Shown one piece after another: positions 13,661-25,200 of a DNA stretch of 64,000 bases. Where the stretch lies: contig NC_090023.1 of NCBI RefSeq assembly GCF_037176765.1, positions 53,584,866 through 53,648,865 of the forward strand, written 5' to 3'. Under the pieces are notes generated by a model, which saw nothing but the letters and a program-made list of their open reading frames with translations, did not search any database and was not told the DNA's origin. The translations under genes and the position numbers were made by a program. Source of the DNA: Anolis sagrei (Eukaryota; Chordata; Lepidosauria; Squamata; Anolidae). Each line of letters starts with the position of its first letter. The first letter of the stretch is position 1.

Positions 13661-16218
13661 GCACCTTCGATTTTAACACGTACCCCATTTTAGAGATGTT
13701 TATATGTGGAAAAAATCATGTCTTAAAATAGAAGATATACAGTAGTATGGGTCCTTATGCACTGGGGAAAAAGATTTGCCAGAGTACTGTAACAGCTGGC
13801 TTGAAGAAGCACTTCCTTAGCCATTATGTTTTCATATACCGTAATACTTCTAGATGTAAAGTCTGCACTCCAAGGGTGGTTCCAGACAGCACCAAACTGC
13901 ACACTTTAATTAGGGGCAATCCCCCCCCCCCCCCAAAAAAAACCAAACAAACAAACAACAAAAAAAAAGCCCGGAACCTAAGAAGATGTCCAGATACAGA
14001 CCTGTTGGTCCCAGGATTTCTGCCTCTGTTGTCCACACTTGCTGCTTTGCCCTGGGATTTTTCAGCCCCCAAGATGTCTGCCTCAGGACATCCACCAGAA
14101 ACTTCGGTGATTTTTTTAAAAAACAAAAACTAACTATGCGAATCAAACAGGAATAAACACTTTTAAGCCAGGAACAGAACTTTGACATTATTGACACTTT
14201 TTAGAGCCTGAGTTCCTGGCCATTTGTGCTGACATATTTGGTTGTGTACTTGTGGCGTGGAACAACAGATTGCTGTTCCAAGGTTATACATGTGTGTTCC
14301 TGATTGCTCTTACTGTGAAAAGATGTACAACATTGACTAGGGAGCCACAACTTTGTCCTGGCCAGAGAAAATGTGCCCTCCACAAGTTTCATGAAGTTCC
14401 TGGCACACAAACAAAAGTTTTCGTGTTCTACTCAAGTGTCACCTTCTTTTTAGAAACCAACTGATCAGGAATAAACATCTAAAACCTGGGAACATATCCA
14501 GATAAAAAATCCCATGTTTGCCCAGTTCAGGGCCATCTGTCGGGGGTGCTTTGAATATGATTTTCCTGCTTCTTGGCACGGGGTTGGACTGGATGGCCCA
14601 CAAAGTCTCTTCCAGCTCTATGATTCTAGTGACATACAGACATTTGAAGATGTGGATATTTGGCTCAAATCCAGGATATTCCTGCACCTGAAAATCTCAC
14701 ATGTTTTGCCCTTCGTAGCAATTGCTTCTGCATTTACATGGGATGGTGTTTGGCCACCCTCCTGTTTGCTGTGGGGGCTCCTGGGATAAAGGTACTGTCT
14801 GGACGGGCTCTAAGTTATTGATTATTTGACCACATTGCTGACTTTGTAACCATTTCAAAGAAATTAAATATTCTTGTACTCCCCTTGTGGGGCACTTGGG
14901 ACCCTCCAAAAGTTGATGAACCTTTCTTCCTATAACCTTTTACTAATGACTAGGGTTGCACCCTAGTAAGTTAAGCTGCTCAGTAAGTTCTGCTACTATT
15001 GGCTACTCAGCCCTTTTGTACTGTCTCAAGTATTTCCGAGATGCTATTCATGGAGAGAATTGTCTACTTAGCTGATAAAAGCATATCTTAATATCAAACA
15101 ACTGAACATCTATTGAGAGATCATAAACAAACTGATTTGTACAGATGATTTGTACTATATTAGTGACTGCAATTCTGCTTCTTTGTATTCTCAAAAATGT
15201 GCTCATGAAGTGAAGCTTATCCTCTTTCTTTTCATCAGGAATTCTATCCATAGAACAGCTCATCAGTCGAGTGGGCGTGATTGGGGTGACCCTTATGGCC
15301 CTGCTTTCTGGATTTGGTGCTGTGAATTGTCCATATACTTATATGTCTTATTTTCTAAGGTGAATTTTGTATTTATTTGTTTCATTTCATTTGTGTGTCA
15401 CTCTCCCAGAGTGGGATCTAAGGTAGATCTCAGAGACAGTCATTTTAAAAAGATTCACAATACGATTTAGGAAAAATTGTGGAATTTGTTTCCAAAAGGT
15501 ACACAATCCATTTGAACAAATTATGCAGGAATAGAAAAATAATGTGCCATGGAAAAATGTCACAGCTGGTAGTGAGGGGGATAGGAAAATGTGTGTCTAA
15601 AATGCTTTGCTTACAGGGATTGTGGTAACTGAGCCCTGGGTAAATAACTGGTTGTTCCTGCCTTTGCTCTCAGCAAGATATCTCAAGGAAAAAAGGCATT
15701 TCAAAAGAGATTGCAAGCTCTTTATTTAAAAGAGGGGGTGGTGGTGCAAAGCTGCGGTAGTCTTTCTTCTCTGCGTAAGAGAAGCACACTTCAGCTCTTT
15801 TAAGGTACCATAGTTGCTCCTGGGCCTCTGGACACAAGCAGGGAGGAAGAGAGATGTGCTGTTGAAACTTGACAGTAAACTGTAGCAATCAAAACATAAT
15901 AGATTATAGAAATGAGATTGGCGAAGTAACTGGGAAACTTTGGGTGAGTGCAGATGAGGGTTTTGGTGAGCACTTGGCTCATCGGCACCCAGATCATTTC
16001 TGTTTATGTTTGGTTCTTCTCTAATGGTATTATTATTATTATTATTATTAATAATAATAATATTTTAATTATTTTTTAATTTAATCAAGTTTGATTGTAT
16101 GTTAGTTCACTATTATGGGAGTCTTAGGATAGTGATTATTGTTGATTTGTGTACATTTCTGTTTTTGTTTTTAATGTTGATATGGTCAGTGGACTAATCA
16201 ATAAACTTTGCTTTGCCC

Positions 16219-16264
<46 letters not shown>

Positions 16265-19200
16265 GTAAAGGTTTCCCTTGACATGAAGTCTAGTCGTGTC
16301 TGACTCTGAGGGGTGGTGCTTACTTCCATTTCTAGGCCTAAGAGCCGGTGTTGTCCGTAAACACCTCCAAGGTCATGTGGCCAGCATGACAGCACAGAGC
16401 GCTGTTACCTTCCCGCAGAAGCGGTACCTACTCACATTTGCATGTTTTCGTACTGCTAGATTGGCAGAAGTTGGGCCTAACAGCGAGAGCTCACCCTGCT
16501 CCCTGAATGTGAACTGTTGACCTTTTGGTCAATGTTTGGCAACTCAGTGGTTTAACCTGCTGCGCCATCAGGGCCCCCGCTTTATCTCCCCAAAGGGTAA
16601 ACAAGGGACAGAGGATAGAAGCAAGAAAGGAAGTATTTCTAGTAATTTCTAGTTCAAGGATGGCGCATGGCTAGATTGAGTTGGCCATTCTTTGTATTAG
16701 AGCAGTGGTTCTCAACCTGGGATCCCCAGATGTTTTTGGCCTACAACTCCCAGAAATCCTAACAGCTGGTAAACTGGCTGGGATTTCTGTGAGTTGTAGG
16801 CCAAAAACATCTGGGGACCCCAGGTTGAGAACCACTGTATTAGAGAGTAAAATCATAGAGTTGGAAGAGACCACAAGGGCCATATAGTCCAATCCCTAGT
16901 TATGTAAGAAAATGCAGTCAAAGCACTTCTGACAGATGGTCATCTAGCCTCATCTTAAAACCCCCCAGAGAAGTATTATAATGCCAGAATAATATCAATC
17001 ACCTTATATTCCTGTCTTTTTGTAGGAATGTGACAGATGCAGATATTCTAGCTTTGGAACGCCGACTCCTCCAAACTATGGACATGATCATCAGCAAGAA
17101 AAAAAGGCGAGGCAGTAATCTTGGGATTAAAATCTTATCAGGAGAATGACTTGCCAGTAGACAAATTATTCTTACTGTAGACCAGTGGTTCTCAACCTGT
17201 GGGTCGCAGCCAAGCAGTGGGCCATGAAAGTGAAAATCCGGTCCCTAGTGAGCAAAATATGACATGATGGTTTGAAGGTCAAGAGAAATGTCATTCAGTT
17301 CAGCCATACTACAGTGCTGCAAAAATGATATCTCATGTAATCGTTGTTCTCTTCCTTCTTGAGAGGTTTTTGCATCGCTATCATTGTCCTACGAGGCATA
17401 TGTGGGTAGGCTTGAAGACTAGTGTCATAGGCATCGAAGATTTGTCAGAGGTGGCTTGGGATCAAGGTGGAGCTTTTTGCAGCAGTAGATTTTCCAACAT
17501 GCATATTTGATGTGTATGTGTATGTGGAACTTAACATTTTTTTCTCCACTTTTGCTGGGATCCAGCATTCCTAAATCTCAAGCCTACCATATTTAGACTT
17601 CTAAAGTGTGAGAGTGACTTAAAGTGGACCCAATAACATTTTAATTTAAATCATCTTTATTGTGAAGATTTTACATTAAGGGGGTAATTAAAATGAGATA
17701 GGGTATATAGCAAGGGGAAGAAGTGAGATGGAAGGGGCTTTGGGGTTTTGGAGTGGGGGAAGGGAAAAGGGGAGGAGGAGAATAAAGAGAGAAAACATAT
17801 ATAATAATAATAAAAAGAGGGGGGATGTGGATCCAATAAAATCCATGGAACATGAGTTAGTCATGATTTAGCTTATCTCTCCTTAATTTCACGATGTCCT
17901 CTTAAATTGACTGAAGCTGGATCAAATCCACTATAAATGTGTGCTGCATTTTATTTTGGTTCTAGTTTGTATCTCATGTTTTTTTAATCACTTGGTTTTT
18001 CCTTCCAATCAGGATAGCAATGGTTCACAGAAACATGTTCCAGAGAGGGGAAGTACACAACAAAACCAGTGGTTTCTGGGGAATGATAAAAAGCGTTACA
18101 ACATCCTCAACAGGCGGTGAAAGTATCCTTTATGGTTTGCTTTGGAAAAGTGATTGGTGGGTTGACAGGTAGTTAAGCAAAACAATGTGAGGAGATCATT
18201 ATTAACATGTAGCACACAGACTATGTAGAACTCCTTACCTGCAATTCTTTAATGTCATATATCTTGCAGAATGTAACAGTAATCCGGAGCTCTTTCTATG
18301 CATGGGCATAAAAGCTTGACAGTAAAAAAAGATGTCAAGAAACCCCTGAAGGATGCTAAAGGAGAATGCTTTGGTTACCAAGGGCTGGTAAAACAGCAAA
18401 TAAATGGGTCCTAGAGTAAATCAAGCCTGCACTTTCACTAAAAGCCATAATGTGCAATATTGAGTAGAAGCCAATAGGAAAAGAGAAATATTGCCTTAAG
18501 GTCAAGGAAATCATAGCCCTGAATTTGCAAGACATAAGTAGGGCAGATGATGACTTGGGTTCTAGTAGGTCTTTCAGTCATAGGCATGTCATGAATCAAA
18601 ATCAACATCAATTAGCAACAGTAAATCTAGGACTGCAAAATACCTGCCCCATTGGGACATTTACTCTTTTGACAAGCCTGCAGTTCTCATAAATGATAGT
18701 GAATGGAAATGAGAAATATCCAGTATGCATAACCTTAGCTGTGTATCCTAACCTCTCTTTTTACAAGACGAATATGTCAGTATTTATTTAGATACCTTAC
18801 TGGGAAAGAAATGTTGTGAGATATAGCCAGGTATTGAGAGTCAACTGCAACTTATTGTTGTGGCTGACTTATCTTCTTCCTTGTGTTTGAATATCTTGGA
18901 TTACATCCGAGATTTCAGCATTGTTTAGGTATGAGATGTAATAACTAGCAGATAAGTGAGGAAGACGCATTGCATAACTGTACATACTATAGCTATTACA
19001 ATATTTATTCTATTTCCCCTCTATAAGGCCCCCGGTGGTGCAGCAGGTTAAACCGCTGAGCTGCTGAACTTTCTGACTGAAAGGTTGGCCAGTAGAATCT
19101 GGGGAGTGGGGTGAGCTCCTGTTGTTAGGCCCAGCTTCTGCCAACCCAGCAGTTCGAAAACGTTCCAGTGTGAGTAGATCAATGGGTACTTCTTCTGTGG

Positions 19201-22200
19201 GAAGGTAACGGTGCTCCATGGAGGTGTCCATGACCACTACCCCACAGAGTCGGACACAACTAGACTTAACCTTTACCTTCCCCTCCATAACTTCTCATAC
19301 AACTTAAACATGTTTGAACATTACAATGTTGCGCTCTTCTCTGCTGCCTGTTTTGGAACCAACCAAGTGATCTGAGGTTCTCTTAAGAAAACAGACAAAT
19401 TGTCCTAGTTACAGAGGGAGAAATGCAGTTCTACTAACTACAGCATCTGATTTGCATCAACCATTGCAATCCTCCAGGTGGCAGTGGTGCACAATTTCTG
19501 TAGTAGATAAATAACTAAAAAGTAACAATGCTGGTTTATGAGTAAAAACACAACTCACTTAGACAGTGATTTTACTGTAACCAGCTAAAATCCCAGAGAA
19601 GTCTGAATGCTTCTGAGTTCTCCCAAATTTCTCAATTGGCTATGAAAAGAAAGGAACCAGAAGGGTCCCAAAACTAGCTGAGATGTTATACCTATAGGCT
19701 CTAAAAGTTGAACTCAAATCGGGTTATGAGATAAGTGAATATCTAGTAGGTGCACAGTATCAGATTGCACGTAGTGATGTAATATTGAGAAAAAGAGCCA
19801 ATAGGCCAGTTTCCATTTGTGAAGGGCCAAAAGCTACCTGTATTTGGTGAAATTGTATTTGGTGAAATTACACAGATTGCCAAATATGAAGCAATTTGCA
19901 CAATAATTCCACAGCAAAGTAAACTATGTTGTGCTTTAAAGAAGGGGCTGGGTTTTTGTATACTGTATGCCTTTGTTGACTCATAATTTTGAAAGCTTTT
20001 TGGTGAATCTGCTATTATTGAAGGGACAAAAGGAAACTGGAAATGTGTGCTATATATATATATTCCCTCAGAAGATATTAAATGGGACTTTGCCCTTAAC
20101 AACGTTGATTGGCCAGATCTGGCGCTTATCCAGCAGGAAGTAGATGCTCTGGAGGAGCTGAGTCGCCAGCTTTTCTTGGAGACGGCCGACCTGCATGCTA
20201 CCAAGGTGCAGGCTAAGGGGATTGCTCTCATTCCTGATGGGTGGGTAAAAGAAATGGCAGAGTGGGCAAAAACAAGGGAGCAAATTTAGAAAACATCCAG
20301 TGGGTGTATGTGCTATTGGGAGCTTTAGCTCATCTACTCATTATTCCTCCCCCCCCCCTTTTTTTTCTTAAAAGTGTTGATGATCAAGACCATTGCCCAG
20401 TTCAAACCTTTTCATGAGCCATACACATGGAAATGAATGTATATTGCAGTCAGTCTTGCTGCCTGGATAGAAAATAATTCGTTTATGGGAAGGTTTTCAT
20501 CTGCAGTGAATGCCCGTATTACTCAGAGCAAGGAAAATGCTTTCTGGACTACAGTTTCCATCATCCTCCAGGATGCAGTGGTAATTCTGGCCGGAGGATT
20601 CATGCCATTTTAACCTAAGCTGTAATGCTGTCAGATACTTTTTTTGGTCTCAAGAGCAACTTGAGAAACTGCAAGTCGCTTTTAGTGTGAGAGAATTGGC
20701 CACCTGCAAGGATGTTGCCCATGGGACACCTGGATGTGTTACCATACTGTGGGAGGCTTCTCTCGCATGAGAAGCTGGAGCTGACAGACGGGAGCTCATC
20801 CCGCTCATCAGATTCAAACTGCCGACCTTTCGAGTCAGTAATCCTGTCGGCACCCTTTGCGCCACTGGGTGCTTCTTGTCATAGACTGAAACACCAAAAA
20901 AAAAAAAAAAAAGAAAAAAGAAAAGAAAAGAAAAAAAGAGAGAGAGAATGTGGCCTTGTGAGATAAAGTCTAGGCTTGTTTTTTTTATTGTGTAAGTTGA
21001 ATGTATTTGTCCTTGGCAAATCTTGATCTGGCAGCTGCAAAAAGGTCAACATGTACACTCTCTGTGTGTCACATGGTCTGTATGGTATGCTAATTGTTTT
21101 ATTGATGAGAAATCTATGAAGTAAGACATGTCAGGTTAAAATGAATGATTCATGGAACTGAAAAAGGTTTCCTCTCTGCAGGAAAGAATAGAATATTCAA
21201 AGACATTCCAAGGGAAATACTTCAACTTTCTGGGCTACTTTTTCTCCATCTACTGTGTTTGGAAAATTTTTATGGTATGTAATACTATTATTGAGATAAG
21301 TATTTTTCTTACGGTTGCATTTTTGTAGATTCTTAGCGCATCCTTGACTTCTATTCTTCATTCCACCCCATTTACGAAGTGTGAATGTGACAGATTGGTA
21401 TGCATTTTCCTCTTTAGAAGTGCATAATAGATTTTTTGTATTAAAAATTGTGTGACCTCTTAGTTGTATTTTTTTAAAGAGATAGTTTTTCAGACAAAGG
21501 CCACATCTTCTACTTTATAATTATACACACATACTATGGAAGAAGCATTCATATATCCTATGATGGTTGTAGTGACAGTAATGTATATTGTGTTTTTTCC
21601 CCTTTTCCTTTGCTCTCTTTTTAGGCAACAATTAATATTGTATTTGACAGAGTTGGGAAGACTGATCCTGTTACAAGAGGAATTGAGATTACCGTGAATT
21701 ACTTGGGGATTCAGTTTGATGTGAGCACTTATAAAAAATGAACTTCTTTTAGCAATGTTCCTTTATACTTACTGCATTCTATTCTGTTCACAGCTAGATA
21801 ATATGTGAGTTAATATAGGCTTTTGAAAGGTTGCATGATCTTGTAATACTTATTGACAGATGCCATTAGCATCTTGTTGTTGTTGTTTTGATCCACAACA
21901 AGATTAGTACACAGTAAACAAGATCACTATGCTGGCTTTTGTATTTGATCACATGTCGGATACTTCCCAAGTAAGTGTCTAGGGCTGTGTGATGTATTGG
22001 CGAATGATAGGTGCAGATCTGAATAGGGTAGCCTTCTGCAGCTGACAGATGGTAATTTTGTCAGCACCGATTGTTTTTAAGTACAGGCCAAGGTCTTTAG
22101 GCACTGATTACTGCTCGGACCACCTTTACTGAGTTAAACCAGAGTCTTTGCAGTTCTGTCTTTAAATCCTCATATAATGCAAACTTTTCCAGTTGCTTCT

Positions 22201-25200
22201 CGACAATTCTGCTGTCACCTGGGATTGCAACATTGACGATCCATACTTAGTTTTTTCCCATGATTGTGAGGTCAGGAGCATTATGCTCCACAACTCTGTC
22301 AGTCTGAATTCGGAAGTCCCAGAGTAATTTGACATGTTCATTTTCTGTAACTTTTTTCCAACTTGTGATCCCACTAGATGATGATGATGATTATTATTAT
22401 TATTATTATTTACCCTTTTTACCAATGTAGGGACTCAAGGAGAGTTAAAGACTAACCCCCTTTGAGTTCCTGTATTGTTAGAAAGGTGGGATAAAAATGA
22501 AAAAATGCTGAGAACTGCCATGAGTTTAAATTTTGGGGAAAAGGTGGGATATAGCAACAACTACTACTGAAATCTTTCATGGAAGAGGGTGACTTGATCT
22601 ATAACATAGCCCAGCAAAAAATATTTGTGTCTTGATTTTTAGGTCTGTTCCTGGGGTTATTTGCAATGCTGATTCAGAAAATTGCATTGGATAGACATCA
22701 TCAGCTCTGGCTTCTTAGATATGGTTATAAAGAGTATCTATGGATGAACAAATTAAGATTGGCATATGACATACATTCTGTATTTCAAAAAACTAGAGTT
22801 GATAGGGGAAAGCTGTGCCATTATTGGAAATAGTAGGTCAAATATACCCAGAAACTAGACTAACATTTGAGGCATCATAATAGTATGTTGGCCAGTGAAA
22901 TCTGTTTCTTATGACTAAAATTAACTCTGACTCCTATGTTAACTATGTGAACAATACTATCAAGAACTATATGTGTGCAACTAAAATATCTGAAAGGTAT
23001 ATCTAGGCAGCCTGTGTGTTAATGCTCAAATGAAGTAGCCACTCTGTGAACCACTCTGAGAGTTTAACCGTCCTCTCTCTTCATGTCACTGCAGGTAAAA
23101 TTCTGGTCCCAGCATATTTCCTTTATCCTTGTTGGAATAATTATTGTCACTTCTATCAGAGGTTTGTTGATAACACTTACAAAGGTAAGTTTGGACATTT
23201 TTTTCCATGTCAGGAGCGACTTGAGAAACTGCAAGTCACTTCTGGTGTGAGATAATTGGCTGTTTGCAAGGGCGTTGCCCAGGGGACGCCTGGGTGTTTT
23301 ACCATCTTGTGGGAGGCTTCTCTCATCTCCCCACATGAGGAGCTGGAGCTGACAGACGGGAGCTCACCCTGCTTCCCAGACTCGAACCGCTGAACTTTCG
23401 GTCAACAATTCTGCCGGTACAAGAGCTTAACCCTTTGCGACACTGGGGGCTCCAGTATGGACATGAGGCTGTTCCACATAGTTGAACAGAGGAGTGTGTG
23501 AATGAGAGAATTTAGTTCGTTTGTAAGATCTTAAGATAGATTGATCTGTATAGTATTTACCCCCCCCCCCCCCCCAAAAAAAGCGGAAGCCCCTTGTATT
23601 GTTCTGTCATATTGTCATTATACTTTAGGGATCTGAGTTATATTTGACATTATAGTACAGCTAGAAAATAACAGTGTTGTGTAGTAGAATATCTGTTTCA
23701 ACTGTTTCTAGCAATTTAATTAAAACATTGGCTTCTTCTGAGACCTTTTGCTCTTGGCAATATTGGAAACTTTGCTTTGAATGTGTGTTGGGAATATGAA
23801 GGTTATTGGTGCATGTCATGTTCCCTTCTGGTCATGCAGAGGGAGGATTGCTGTTGCCTTCCTCTGAATATAGTCTGCAGCACCTGGCATTCCTTGTCAG
23901 TCTCCATAACCAGCCAGATCCTGCTTAGCTTCTCAGATCAGACAGGATTAGTGGGGGAAATGGCAAGTGTGACAATTCTGCAGTGCTGCTCATTCTTTTG
24001 CAGGTATAAAACATTGGCGTGGCTATTGGAAAGTAGAAAGCAACCTCAAAGAAACCTGGTCATATTAACAGCACATTCAATTTCATGATGATCATGTAAT
24101 ATATATATATATAGTTGGGTCATACAGCTTGTATGGATCATGAGATCTGTCTTATGTATGGATTAGAAAAATCATGGATAGCATTCTCAAGATAATGGCA
24201 TATTTTCCCCAACTACTGCAAGCCCTTGAATAATTGTTTTGGGGTTTTTTTTTGGAATTTCCAAGACATTTGAAACATAATACAGTTGTTTTATCACATC
24301 TTATATTCCAAGATCTATATTCCCAACCTATGTAAGTAATGGGAGCATTACTTACGTAGCATTATAAAAATACAGCACTGTCAAACCTATCATTTCTACA
24401 TTATTCCAATTTTATCCGTTACATATAGTTATTGTAATGTGTTCATTCATTGCTCAGCCACAATCTTTCTTGGATGTTTGGGGATTTAAATTCACCATTG
24501 CTTTTACACGTGAAGTTACTAAATGACTTCCTAGTTTAATCAAATAGATCTTCTTTCAACTCTTCTTTTGCTAATCTTAATTTATAGGTTAGCTTTTCCA
24601 ATAGTTTCAATTCTTCTTTTACTAATTTTAACTTTTCCAATAGAGCTAGTATCGATGTCCTGTTTAACCAACTCTTTATTGTCGGATTCTCTAACTTTTT
24701 CCAGGATTTCACTGGAATTTTTCCAAACTGTATTGAAGTTTGCCTGTTTGAAAGGGTACCTGGTTTTAATCAGGGCCACTTGCATTTACAGTTGTCCCTC
24801 GACATTTCATAAAATCACAGAGTTGGAAGAGACCACGTGGGCCATCCAGTCCAACCCCCTGCCAAGAACCAGGAAAATCACATTCAAAGCACTCCTAACA
24901 GGTGGCCATCCAGCCTCTGTTTAAAAGTCTCCAAAGAAGCTCCTTCTTTGGAAGCTCCTTCCACCACACTCTGGAAGCTCCTTCCACCACACTCTGGAAG
25001 CTCCTTCCACCACACTCTGGGGCAGAGAGTTCATCTGCTGAAGTTCTTCCTAATGTTCAGGTGGAATCTGAATTCCTGCAAGTTGAAACCATTGTTCCAC
25101 GTCCTAGTCTCCAGGGCAGTAGAAAACAAGCTTGCTTCTTCCTTCCTATCAATTCTCACATATTTATACATGGCCATCATGTCTCCTCTCAGCCTTCTCA

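Noticed and set aside
19743-20231. 162-codon open frame on the minus strand
   Set aside because: It is the shadow of GPR89 exon 9 on the opposite strand.
22162-22425. Asn/His-rich protein
   Set aside because: The runs of N and H come from an ATT/ATG trinucleotide repeat next to a LINE remnant.
23868-23970. Functional 5S rRNA gene
   Set aside because: Too many substitutions and gaps, and no T-run terminator; best explained as a SINE head.
24951-25019. CRISPR-like repeat array
   Set aside because: The 23-bp units are directly adjacent with no spacers and lie in a vertebrate CR1 element.
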